This document shows, piece by piece, positions 1-10,829 of a DNA stretch of 64,000 nucleotides (the first letter of the stretch is position 1; every line of letters starts with the position of its first letter). Origin of the DNA: Caenorhabditis remanei (lineage: Eukaryota > Nematoda > Chromadorea > Rhabditida > Rhabditidae); contig NC_071328.1 of the NCBI RefSeq assembly GCF_010183535.1, positions 10,478,001-10,542,000 of the forward strand, read 5' to 3'. Under the pieces are notes generated by a model. That model saw only the letters and a list, made by a program, of their open reading frames with translations. It was not told where the DNA came from and made no database searches. The position numbers were made by a program, and so were the translations under genes.

Positions 1-473
1 TTTAATGCTTCATTATTTATAGTCTTATCACGATGACCGAGATTGGATCCGGATATTTTTGAATGAAAAAAATGGTTAGTATAAGAAATTTACATCAAGG
101 ATTGGAAAAATATTTTTATTTCTTTTTCGAGCTGTAAATTTAATACTTTAGAAAACAGAAAAATACACAGAAAATGGGTGGAAATACGAGGCGGGTCTCG
201 CAGCGACTGGTGTTGATTTACGGAGAAATAGCATGCGCCTTTAAACGATGATATTTCTTTTTAAACAGCACTAGCGCGAAATCTGCTAAATTGTGAAAAT
301 CCAACGTTTTCAGGTACATTCCAATTTTATTCACTTTACATTCAATTTTTGCAGATACAATCAAACTCTCGTTCGTAATTGTTCTCTATTATATCAAATT
401 ATTAATCGTTTCAACTGTTTGCGTGCTTGCAATAACTGTCATAAATCTTAAGAATTCGAAAAAAATTATAGAA

Positions 474-2096
474 ATGGCTCCCACGAATAAGGATGGAGGT
501 GTAGCAACTGCAAAAGCAGTGGACGTTCTCAAACAGAAAGCCGGAGCCCATCATTGCCTCGGAAATGTTCACGCGAATCTTCCAGTCAATAAGGTTGGTT
601 TTCGTGATGATTTCATTCAGAGGATTTTGTTTTTAGGTAACTGTTCACCCACTTGTGCTTCTTAGTGTTGTTGATCATTTCAATCGCGTCAGTAAGACTC
701 AAAGTGTGAAGCGTGTTGTCGGAGTGCTTCTAGGCTCGATGAAGAAGGACAAGACCTTGGACATTGGTAACAGTTTCGCCGGTACGAAAACTTTTCAATT
801 TTCGAATGTTTAAGTGACAAATCTTTCCAGTTCCATTCGATGAAGATGACAAAGACAAGAACACGTGGTTCTTGGACATGGACTATTTAGAGAGCATGTA
901 TGGAATGTTCTACAAAGTGAGTTAAACTTATGAAATTTTCACCTTGTTAATTTTTTTTATATTTTAACCCAATTTACTATTTCCAGGTCGCAGCAAAAGA
1001 GAAGATTGTCGGATGGTATCACACTGGGCCAAAACTGCACAAGGTATAAAGGAGACTTTCGGCCCGGGGCTGAGAGACGCAGGGTGTGGTGTAGCGGTTA
1101 ACGTGTGAGACCGCCGCTCTAGTACTTGTTTGTTCGACGCCATTTTCATACACCGGGTTTGTGATGACCACATACGGATCACTGGGCTCTGAATCTCCAT
1201 GAACCGATAATATCCGTTCTGATACCCGTTTTACCAAAAATCTTGGTTTTTAAGATAATCATGGTTAAATAAAAACATCATACTTTTCCTAAGTAGAATA
1301 ATCATTGAATCAATTTGATTTTAGAATGATATCGCTATCAACGAACAATTGAAGAGATTCTGTCCGAATCCGGTTCTTGTGATTATTGACGCTGAGCCAA
1401 AAAACATTGGATTGCCGACCGAAGCTTATATTGAGGTTCAAGAAGTCCATGACGTAAGATTGTTGAATTTTCGTTATCAAGTTCGAAAAAACTCTTTCAG
1501 GATGGAACACCGCCAATCAAAACTTTCGAGCACGTTCCTTCAGATATCGGAGCAGAAGAAGCGGAAGAAGTTGGAGTTGAGCATTTGTTGAGAGATATTA
1601 AGGATCAAACTGCTGGAACTCTTTCTCAACGTATCACCGATCAATTGATGGGCTTGAGAGGACTTCAATCACAACTTGAGTCGATTGAAAAATACCTTCA
1701 TGATATTGTGCGTGGGTCTCTTCCAGTCAACCATCACGTTATCTATTATGTGCAAGAAGTTCTTAACCTGCTCCCCGATGTAACTCACCCTGATTATGTC
1801 GTCTCACAGAACGTTCAAACGAACGATCAGCTTATGTGTGTTTATATGGGATCGCTGGTTCGATCTGTTGTTGCACTACACAATTTGATCGATAACAAGG
1901 TGAGTAATAGGGATCTATTATTACCACAGAAATAATTTTATAGATTGCTCTCCAAAAAGCCGAAAAGGAACAGGAAACAAGCGAATCAGATAAGAAAAAA
2001 GAAGAGAAAGACAAAAAGGAGAAAAAGGATGAGAAGAAAGACGAGAAGAAGGACAAAGACAGCAAGACATCTACTCCAAACACTCCAAAAAAATAA
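474..2096 (+). CDS. rpn-8: 26S proteasome regulatory subunit RPN8 (PSMD7)
   Basis: Seven exons (474-593, 637-781, 831-916, 987-1043, 1325-1453, 1501-1899, 1944-2096) join in frame to 362 residues. RPN8 is a lid subunit of the 19S proteasome regulatory particle and partners the deubiquitinase RPN11. The N-terminal half is an MPN domain ([17 protein letters not shown], then VVGVLLGS). The metalloprotease signature of RPN11 is replaced by [13 protein letters not shown], as expected for the catalytically dead MPN- subunit. The C-terminal half is the helical region ([17 protein letters not shown]) and ends in a Lys/Glu-rich tail (repeats of KKDEK). The start ATG lies in A-rich sequence and gives the usual family N-terminus. 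The intron at 1044-1324 is much longer than its neighbours because it holds a tRNA-like repeat. Identification is by family recognition; very likely correct. Confidence 0.96.
1083..1152 (+). repeat. tRNA-like (SINE-type or tRNA pseudogene) insertion in an rpn-8 intron
   Basis: The stretch has an A-box-like TGGTGTAGCGGTTAAC near 1087 and a B-box-like TTGTTCGACGC near 1130 at tRNA spacing. The ends GGTGTG and TACACC can pair as an acceptor stem. No anticodon arm with the conserved U33 is evident, so it is not a functional tRNA. It sits in an unusually long intron. It could be a SINE head or a decayed tRNA gene. Confidence 0.4.
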
Positions 2097-2333
2097 AATT
2101 GCTCTTCCCACCATCAATTATTGGCCCCATAACGCATCATTTACGTCTAATTTATTCGGTCTTTTATTTTCTGTGCATCAATGTAGCATGATCACCCGGT
2201 CTTCATTTTTCTACAGTTTTCAGAAGAGTTTATACTAAAACCTGAACGATTTATTCGGAAAGGACAGAGAATCTCCCGTAAAGCATTGGAAATCACAATT
2301 AAATGCATGGCAATTATTACATTTTGAACTAAA

Positions 2334-3491
2334 TCAGAGGTCTTTTTGCTGGTGCTTGATGTAAATTCCTTCTGCTACTTTCCATGCGCTTCCACCAGTG
2401 ATTGAGTCAGATCCTACGACCTCCCGCTGACCATGAATAGGGCGTCCGAACTGCTGCCCCGAAAGTGAGAGATACGATCCAGTAACAACGTGACGCAATT
2501 TGAATTGCTGAAAAATTAATAATTTGAATGCGTAGGAGGGCATTCAAATGCGATGTTATCAATAGTTTATGCTACCAACCTCGGACTCCACCCACTCATC
2601 TCCGTTGCAGATCACAGTCCAGTCATCTCCTGTGTCACTCTCCGATTCGCTTCCGAAAGCAGACACTTCCTTAAATTATTTATTTTCTCGACTTTTTGCA
2701 ACTTCTAGACCAACCTGATGTTGTTTCGACAGTGGTGCAGTAAAATGATGAGAATGAAGGAAAGTTCCCGTAGTTAGATGCTTCAAACGGATCTTGTCTC
2801 CGCATTTGATCACATCTCCCCGATTGCATTCCTCATTCAATGCTGAACAGAGAGAATTTCAATAACGTTTAGGAAATGCGTGTTTCAATTTCTTCAGCAT
2901 TCTGAAAATCACTCTTATACCTGGGAAAATCTGCCAGTGAGAGTTGATATCGTCAGAGTTTTTGACTGCTGTCACAGATTGTTGGCCGGACCCGCTACCG
3001 TATTTGACGTCGTGGGAGTGTAATCTGAACAGAACGAACTGTTTATATAAGTAAATATATTCTCATTTGTATTTATTCGTATCAAAATTTGAGATTACCC
3101 AGAAGAAAAGAGTGTACTTCAATTTCGATTTAAAAAGATTTCGATTCTTTTTGCTGCTAGGACAAGCCCCATTTGTTTTATGTATAAGAATGATCATACC
3201 TAGCTAGGCCTAGGTTCAATTTCCGTGAAAATTTCTTGCAAATATGAGCTCTGTTCTGTTTGTACAACTAGAATCTAACTGTTTAGTTAGCGAAACTTCA
3301 TCAAAAGAGCACAAAATCAAACTTTTAAAAAAATAAAAATTTGCCATTATTTATAAATAATGATACCTTGAACCATCATTGGCATTCATAAGTTTGAGTA
3401 CGCTGTAGCAGGTTACAAAGTCGTCCTCTGCATAAATGACCGAAGAAGATAGTAAGAGTGGGACACCGAGTAGAAATACAAACTTCGACAT
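2334..3491 (-). CDS. SDF2-like MIR-domain ER luminal protein
   Basis: Read on the minus strand, the start is at 3491, followed by a signal peptide (MSKFVFLLGVPLLLSSSVIYA), then CYSVLKLMNANDGS and LHSHDVKYGSGSGQQSVT. The latter is the diagnostic first MIR repeat of the stromal cell-derived factor 2 family. Two further MIR repeats follow (IRLKHLTTGTFLHSHHF and FKLRHVVTGSYLSLSG). Known family members act in the ER lumen with an ERdj3-type DnaJ protein and BiP in chaperoning, and are unfolded-protein-response targets in several organisms. The C-terminus (...YIKHQQKDL) resembles a weak KDEL/HDEL-type retention signal. The gene is convergent with rpn-8 and shares a promoter interval of about 400 bases with the divergent SUCO-like gene. 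Confidence 0.9.
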
Positions 3492-3890
3492 AGTTTTTAC
3501 CTAAAACACCTTTTTGAAATAATCTAATTTGAATAAAACAGCGAATTTCTTGATACGCACTACTGCAAACGGTTATTCAACGTCGCTTTGCACTAAAAAT
3601 GCGTCTACAACGCGGACGAAACTGCATTGACGTCAATGTTTTTGGCTTGACGCACTAGACACCCCACCCGCAGGCCTCACGGTGCCTGTGTGGTTTTTTG
3701 GTTTGCAGACACTGGTGACCGCTTTTGGATTCATCACGAGACTTTCTAATCTGTCACAATTGGTGTGAAATCATACGGTTGTTATCACTTGTCGTTTCGA
3801 ATTTTTCTATTTTCACTTCACAACTTTAATTGTTTTTTTCAGCTTCAGGAAAAGATCACGCATGGGTGAGCGAGAAAGGTGGAGCAGGCA
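3492..3890. promoter_or_regulatory. Shared divergent promoter interval of the SDF2-like and SUCO-like genes
   Basis: This 399-base gap separates two divergent start codons, both of genes for secretory-pathway proteins. It contains a perfect 14-base palindrome, cattgacgtcaatg, at 3625-3638. Its TGACGTCA core is a CRE/ATF/XBP1-type bZIP site. A pyrimidine-rich AG at about 3839-3842, shortly before the SUCO-like start, could be a trans-splice acceptor. The regulatory role is inferred. Confidence 0.5.
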
Positions 3891-6763
3891 ATGAAGCTCA
3901 AGCAATTATTGATATTTTGGTGAGTTTTTGAGTTTTTTCAATATGGATATTCAAATATCGTTGCCATTTCAGTGTACTACTAGTACTACCCAATATTCAT
4001 GCCAACCAAGACGTGTCATTTGTAAAGCATTGGAAGGATATCTTACTAACTGATGGGGATAATGGGTAAGCATATTTATCACGAATAAATGAATCTCAAT
4101 AACACTTCCAGATCCATGTGCTATTTATCAGTTGATGAATGTACCAGAGCAGCACCGTATAACATAACAAAAAAAGTTATTAAAACATCAGGTAATACTC
4201 CTTCGAAGGCAATTCATTTCCAAATCATTTTTTCAGTGAATGCGTCCGAGAAAGAATCTGTACCGGAAAAAAGTATTGAAAGTTTCGATGAATGGACGAA
4301 AAAAAGAAGAGATGCTGTAGCAGTAAGTATTCAAGTGTTTTCAACATTATCTTGAACTTTTTTCATAGAATCAAAACGGACAACACCAGAAAACGGTAGA
4401 GCCAACTCCTGGAACGACTATTCGACACGATGAAGTTGTCATTTCACTTCCCTCAATTTCTCGTCCAGCCCGGAATTTTGCTAGCCGAGAATGTGGTGCA
4501 AAAGTGATTGCAGCAAATCTGGAAGCCGAGAATGCGAAAGCTGTAGTAAACGAGAAAGACGTAGATGATTACATGAGAAATCCTTGTCAATCAGCCAAAG
4601 AAAAGTTTATAGTGATCGAGTTGTGTGAGGCAATACAAATCAAGAAGTTCGCTATTGGAAATTTTGAGCTGTTCGCATCAAGACCTAAAACAGTTCATGT
4701 TTTCATTTCGGAAAGATACCCTCCTCTCACTAGTTGGGTATCTTTGGGAACATTTAATCTTCAAGATCATCATAAACAATTGCAAACGTTTGAAGTGCCG
4801 AACACCAATATATATGCAAAATATATTAGGATAAATCTTGAAGATCACTATGGAAAGGAACATTACTGTATTGTTTCGGTTGTCAATGTTATGGGAAGTA
4901 CATTAGCTGACGAATACGATAAAGAAGAAGCGGCTGCACATTTGCTAAATGTCATCGATGAGAAAAAAGATGAACCTGTGACTACTCCTCCACCGTCAGA
5001 ACAAAAAGTTCAGACACAGTTACCAGTTCCTCCGAAATCGTCAAACCAAAATAATGCTAGTGGCGTTAAAGCATTCAAGTAAGTAATGACTGGATATTTA
5101 GCTTAATCTATCTTATACGCAAAAACATAAACATAGCGTAAACTCGTCTGAATTCACCCTAAAAAGTATTTTTCAGCTTCCGTCAGCTCAAATCCATCTG
5201 TTCTCAATGCTCTGCTGGAAAAGTCTCATATTTGATATGTCACCTACTTCCTAGACAGTCGAAACCAATCAAGCTAAACCCTACACCGAAGCCGTTTTCA
5301 GCTAAACCCCCGGTCACTGAAAACAAAAATCTGACAGTTGAACTGGGGCTCTGGGCCGAACGGAGTAGACAATCAAATTTCGAACAATCTAGAAGAAGAA
5401 ATATGGCTACCATTCAGAGGCTATTAGAAAAGAAAAACGCATTAGAACCCGAAACGTTTCCACCATCGACAATGACTTTCACAGAACCATCTCTGTCTAA
5501 GATTGAAAATGGCGAAAAACCAGCAGAAAAAGTTGCAGTTCCAGAAGAAGCAAAATCATCATCTCAACCTGCAGTTCAGCCTCCATTCCAAGAACAACCA
5601 CCACCGAAATCAAAGACAGAACACATTTTACCAGCTGGGGGATCCACTAGTCAGAGAGAAATGGTTTTGATGAAGTTGAGCAAAAGGATTGCAGCTGTTG
5701 AAATGAATTTGACATTGAGTACAGAGTATCTCTCGGAGCTTAGTAAACAGTAAGTTCCTTTGGATAAAAATCAATTGACGAAACAGTTCTCTATTCCAGA
5801 TACGTCTCTCAAATGAGTGGTTACCAACAGGAGCTCAAAGAAACACGAAAAGCATCGAGAAAATCTTCTCAAACTGTAGAGGCAGTTATGCATTCGAAAA
5901 TAAACAATGTGAAACGAGAACTTCGAGATCTTCGTCATTCAGTTTATTTGTTGCAACAACTAGAGAATAATCGTTACAAAAACGCTCAAAACGAAATGAG
6001 CAGGAATGTATTCATGTCCTCTTGTCATATCAGTTCAAATGTGCCTCCAAGTGAGTTATTCTGACTATATCATTTGATTTTAATCAAAACTCCAGGTCCT
6101 ACTCTCGCACGACTACCGTTAGTGATCCCATCGATAAACAGCAAATTTGAAAACTTTACGAATTTCGAGGAAAGAGTGAAAAAAATTTATCAAACTGCTA
6201 AGTCTGTGATGTTCGGATCCATAACATGGAATGTAAGTAGATGGTTGAAAACAACTGAGGTCTTGAGAAAAAAAATTCAGACTGATCATCTTATCGTTGC
6301 ATTGATCTCATTCAATGTCCTCGCGTTATCATTTTTGTTTGCCGGAGTATTTTACATTCATAGACGAAACAAAGAAAGATGCGAAGAAACACAAGTTATT
6401 GTGAAGAACGAACTTCGAGCTCGAATCGCAAAAATCGGCGCGGACAATCGAAAAATGATATCTAAAGGAATGCGTCGAGCTGAGCTTGCTGTTACCGCTG
6501 CTGTTTCGTCTGCTCTAAAAGTTGAAAAAACATCTAGCAATCGAAAAACAATGACTGAACTGGAAACAGCGTTAGCAAACCTGTTTGCCGCTCAACAGAT
6601 ACGAATAGAAGAGCAGTTTGAACAAAATCAAAAAATTCTTCGAGATGCCTTGACAACGGGACAACGATCTAGTGCTGACGATACGCTGAGTATGGAAGGC
6701 AGCGAAAGTTCTTCAGAAACTGAACAATCAAAAGAAGACACTCCTACTTTTAATCAGGATTAG
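3891..6763 (+). CDS. SUCO/Slp1-type SUN-domain ER membrane protein
   Basis: The start at 3891 is chosen because splicing the first short exon to 3972 gives a clean signal peptide (MKLKQLLIFCVLLVLPNIHA), which SUCO/Opt/Slp1 proteins have. Later exons encode a SUN-like beta-sandwich: NFASRECGAKVIAANLEAEN, CQSAKEKFIVIELCEAIQIK, FELFASRPKTVHVFISERYP, YIRINLEDHYGKEHYCIVS. Then come a long Pro/Ser-rich region, coiled-coil segments (YVSQMSGYQQELKETRKASR), one membrane span near 6286-6360 (LIVALISFNVLALSFLFAGV) and a charged tail. Yeast Slp1 and human SUCO are ER membrane glycoproteins linked to folding and, in mammals, to collagen secretion. Unlike LINC-complex SUN proteins, the SUN domain is internal and luminal. 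Probably the single nematode SUCO orthologue. Confidence 0.87.
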
Positions 6764-7272
6764 TTACTTCTAGCACTTGTAATTTATGTAGAATCTATGT
6801 AGATGACTAACTTGGTGGATATTCTTATATGCGGGTACCACTGTCACTATGTTTGCTTTCCCACTTCTCTCGCCCATTTTCAATCAAATTGCCCGTTTGA
6901 ATCGTTTTCTTGTACAGGTCTCTCAAGACATTTAATGTCATCTATTTAAGTTCTTTCTATTATTCAGCTTGCTGTGCATGCTTTTGAGTTCTGAAACTTG
7001 TGTACCTTGAAGGTTTCGTCTTTAATTACCCAGGGTATCTTTTACGCCATCCGGTTTGCTTCACTCCGAAAATTACAAATAATGGATCTTATTTCTTACT
7101 CTCATTTGTGAAATAATAGTTCTTCTTGGATTCTTTTATCAATAAATACAGTCTTCTTCATCAAGAAAAACAGATAACGACATAAATTGACTCGAGTAAA
7201 GTTCTCGGCATTGAGTTTACTTACAGTTTTTAAGCGAGCGAATTACAGTATTCTGATGTATAGCATATTAAG
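6764..7272 (+). other. 3' UTR and spacer between the SUCO-like and KLHL20-like genes
   Basis: No coding exon is visible. An AATAAA signal at about 7141 probably ends the SUCO-like transcript, and the next gene starts about 130 bases further on. That spacing is compatible with a nematode operon, although no strong U-rich trans-splice acceptor is obvious before 7273. Confidence 0.4.
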
Positions 7273-9329
7273 ATGAGAGAGGGACGAGCAGATAGCAATG
7301 ACATCTCGAACCGTCCGTCAACATCTCAAGAACCTGCTGAAATGTTTGATATTAAAAAATCTCCCAATAAGTATAAGGTAGTTCATATTTCAGTAACGTG
7401 AAAGGGCCATTGCAAGTATATACTTTCAGAACATCCATTTTGGAAATACAGTACTTCAACAACTCGGTAATTTAAGAAATCAAGATGTTCTTTGCGATGT
7501 TACACTGGTCTGTGAGAAGAAAAAACTACAAATGATAATCTTAACGATTATAGGTTTGTGGATGGAAACGGGTGAACGCTCATCGAGTAGTCCTCTCATC
7601 TTGTTCATCATATTTTTTATCTATGTTCACATCACAAATGTCGGAATGTTATATGAGTGAGTTGGTCGTTAAGTTATTTTAAAAATAATTTTTTTAGAAG
7701 AAATTCCTATGGAAGAAATCGAGCCACCAACTCTTGAAGCACTCGTAGAATTCTGCTACACCGGTAGCATATCAATTGATGATTCGAATGTTCAAGACAT
7801 TCTTCCGGCAGCCGGTCTTCTACAACTTCATGAAGTTCAATCGGCGTGTTGTGAATACCTGAAAAGACAATTAGATCCATCCAACTGTCTAGGAATTCGC
7901 GCTTTTGCAGATACACATTCGTGCAAAGAGTTGCTCAGCTCAGCTGACGAATTTGCTCTTAAAAATTTCTCGGTTAGCGAGGTACAGTCAGTCATTATTT
8001 AATACAAAGTTCTTGCAGAGTGTTATTGGCAAAGAAGAGTTCCTCCTTCTAACTGTTGAAAGCCTCACAACAATCATAAGAAGTGACAAATTGAATGCGG
8101 CTTCTGAAGAGCTCGTTTTTTCTGCTGTAATTCAATGGGTCAGACATGATATACCGAAGAGAAAGTGTCATTTATCGATGGTAAGATACTTCTCGTTTCC
8201 AACAGCAGGAATATAGTTATTTCAGCTTTTATCTCATGTTCGTCTTCCCCTCTGTACTCCGAAGTTTCTGGTTAGCGTTGTCAGCGAGGAGATATTAGTA
8301 AAATCAGATCCAGCCAGTCGAGATTTAGTAGATGAGGCGAAAAATTATCTTCTTCTGCCAGTAGAACGACCCAACATGCAAGGACCTCGTACTAAACCTA
8401 GAAAACCTCTACAAGTTGCGGAAATGATGTATGCCGTTGGAGGATGGTGCAGTGGAGATGCAATTGCTTCAATTGAAAGAATAGATCCCATAAAAGGCGG
8501 AACTACTTGGAAGTGCGTAGCTCCTATGGGAAAAAGAAGATGTGGAGTTGGAGTTGCAGTACTCGAAAATCTTCTATATGCAGTTGGCGGACATGACGGA
8601 CAATCTTATCTGAACAGCATTGAGCGATACGACCCAATGACTAATCAATGGAGCAGCGATGTTGCACCAACAGCCACATGTAGAACTAGTGTTGGTGTAG
8701 CTGCATTCAATGGATCACTTTACGCCGTGGGAGGACAAGATGGAGAAAGTTGTCTAGATGTAGTAGAAAGATACGATCCTAGAAAGAACGAATGGACCAA
8801 AATTGCAAGCATGGGAAGTCGAAGGCTGGGAGTATCTGTGTCTGTACTAAATGGTTGTCTTTATGCGGTGGGAGGATCTAATGGGCCGTCACCTTTGAAC
8901 ACCGTTGAACGCTATGATCCACGTGTTGGCAAATGGGAGGAAGTTCGCCCGATGCTCACGAGGCGAAAACATCTTGGTACAGCTGTCTATGATGGTCACA
9001 TATATGCAGTTGGCGGAAGAGACACCACAACTGAACTGAATACTGTGGAAAGATACAGTGCGGAGCGTGACGAGTGGCAACCTGTTGTAGCGATGAGTTG
9101 TAGACGAAGCGGAGTAGGCGTGGCGGTGGTTGGAGATAAGCTTTATTCTGTTGGAGGATTCGATGGACAAACATATCTCAAATCCGTCGAGGTTTTCGAT
9201 AAGGAATCAAACCGATGGAGAACACACTCTCAGATGACGTATAGACGGTTAGGTGGAGGAGTTGGCGTCGTGCGCATGACTGATATTCCAACACATGGTA
9301 TGGATGCATCGACAAAACGACGCGATTGA
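7273..9329 (+). CDS. BTB-BACK-Kelch protein, KLHL20-type CUL3 adaptor
   Basis: The translation starts [14 protein letters not shown] domain follows ([20 protein letters not shown], then [19 protein letters not shown]), then a BACK domain ([17 protein letters not shown]) and six Kelch blades, each with YAVGG-type and RYDP/W motifs (for example [20 protein letters not shown]). The linker [11 protein letters not shown] and the blade sequences match human KLHL20 very closely, more so than other KLHL proteins. KLHL20 is a substrate adaptor of CUL3 ubiquitin ligases. Four short introns lie in the BTB and BACK parts, and the Kelch part is one long exon (from about 8226). The coding region is complete and has a polyadenylation signal near 9401. 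Confidence 0.93.
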
Positions 9330-9479
9330 ATTTACATGTCTTGTAATTATATTCACTGTAATACAGATGACAATTGTATAAAAAGATTGAATACTAATTA
9401 TAATAAATATATGAATATATGAATATTTTTCTCTCGTGCTTGTTTAGTATTATATTGAATACTGCTATTCTATTATTTC

Positions 9480-9630
9480 AGTTGCAATTGATTTCACCAT
9501 TCCGCTCTTTGTATCTAAAACTTTCATTGAAATTGATGATGAAGATTTTGCTAGGGAATTAGGAGATGGTCTTTGTTCAAGGCGAAGAAGTGAAGTAAGG
9601 AATCTTTAAACATGGAGGCCGCTAGCCCCA
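9480..9630 (+). pseudogene. Decayed duplicate of a ppw-1 exon and its 5' splice site
   Basis: Bases 9561-9607 repeat ppw-1 bases 12603-12648 almost perfectly, including the exon end and the GTAAGG splice donor. A looser match extends leftward to about 9541 (AAGATTT..., GAATT.GGAGATGG). The copied piece lies after a good splice acceptor (ATTATTTCAG, ending near 9480), and the frame from there stays open until a TAA just before 9610. The reading frame is not that of ppw-1. Because intron sequence is included, this is a DNA-level copy, not a retrocopy. Confidence 0.65.
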
Positions 9631-9652
9631 ATAAAAAAGGAATTAATGGCGC

Positions 9653-9839
9653 GTCCAAAGTTGCTACAAAACAGCAAAAACGACAAATCTGCGGTGTCCA
9701 AAGCTGATTTGTAGATTTGCAGGTTTGCAGTTATAAGTTATTGCTCATCCTTAATTTTTCAACTGCGAAACCTGCAAAACCTACAAACCTACAAATCAAC
9801 TTTGGACGCAGCAGATTTGTCGTTGTAGCAACTTTGGAC
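9653..9839. repeat. Long imperfect inverted repeat (MITE-like or foldback)
   Basis: The left arm (9653-9732, beginning gtccaaagttgctacaa) and right arm (about 9761-9839, ending ttgtagcaactttggac) are reverse complements over about 80 bases, with one indel of about 8 bases and a few mismatches. They are separated by about 28 bases. Both arms carry the internal words GACAAATCTGC, GTCCAAAG and TGATTTGTAG. The transcript would form a long hairpin. Confidence 0.8.
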
Positions 9840-10829
9840 ACACCATTTGTTTAATTTCAGTTCGTACAGGGGACGAATGTTTAACTCTGATAAGTCAAAC
9901 TTGCAAAGGAAGATTTTGATTAGAACTGCTGCAACAAAGAACCGCGAAACGCGCTTTTGTCGGAAATTTCTTGCCTCTGTTCTATTTTTTAGCGAGTTCT
10001 ATTTATTTTCCGAATTCTTAAATCGAGTACCCCTTCGTAAAGATGTCATTGAAGGAACATTCTATTTAGCAGGGTCTTGGTCTCGCAGCGAAGTTTTTAA
10101 AGCGCGAAAGAAGCGCTTTGAAAAGGCGCGCGTTAACAGTGTCGTCCCATTATCATGAACTTGTTCGCTCGTCCACTTCTTGTGAACTGTGACCGGGTCG
10201 CTCGCTCCTTCGTTTCTTAATAGCGTACTCTCTACGTTATTCGTGTTCAACAGTTGTTTTTCTTTCAATATTGTTGTTCATCTGTAAAAACTATTCGCTG
10301 GAAACTTTGTTGCAGGAAAATTATTGCTCATCTTTAAATTTGCGCTGCAGCGAAACCTGTAGAACTTGTACGTTTCGGCTGTTTGTAGTAATTGTGGGGT
10401 AATATAAGTCACCGCATAGGATAGTTTTTTCTTCTGTTTTCTGATCTGGTAAAATGTATTTGAAATATGAGACGTTTTCACTGATAAGTAACTTCAATGA
10501 TAGCTGTGAATAACCGTTATTTGTCGATTTGTCTTCTCCAAACATCATTTAACGCTGAGCAATACGTGCTATTTTTCTTGCATGCTTTTTAGTTTAACGA
10601 TTCTGCTGACTTCAGTTTCTTTATTTTCATTCACGTAAAATAATTCATAGTTTCGCGATGTTGATTTACCACTAAGCTATTTTCGCACCCTTAAATCGTT
10701 TACCACTGACTTTTGCGGAGTTCCGTTATACTTCTCTCACTACTTCGCTGTATTTTCTCATGTTAGAGTTTTCTCTGTACATGATTCGTTTTCTTTCAGT
10801 ACTTCCTGTTTCTAACAAGAGAGAAAATA

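Larger units (their letters stand above)
9330..10829. other. Gene-poor, repeat-rich interval before ppw-1
   Basis: About 1.5 kb separates the KLHL20-like gene from ppw-1. It holds a decayed Argonaute fragment (about 9480-9607) and a large inverted repeat (9653-9839). A second partial relative of that repeat lies near 10325-10375, and a GC-rich palindromic patch near 10095-10130 contains GCGCGAAAGAAGCGC. A 103-codon open frame at about 9850-10158 looks repeat-derived. A pyrimidine-rich TTTCTTTCAG at about 10791-10800 is a likely trans-splice acceptor for ppw-1. Confidence 0.5.

Noticed and set aside
1083..1152. Functional tRNA gene
   Set aside because: The anticodon arm and conserved U33 are missing and stems are incomplete; kept only as a tRNA-like repeat.
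9847..10158. 103-codon open frame upstream of ppw-1
   Set aside because: Overlaps repeat-like and palindromic sequence; no homology recognised.
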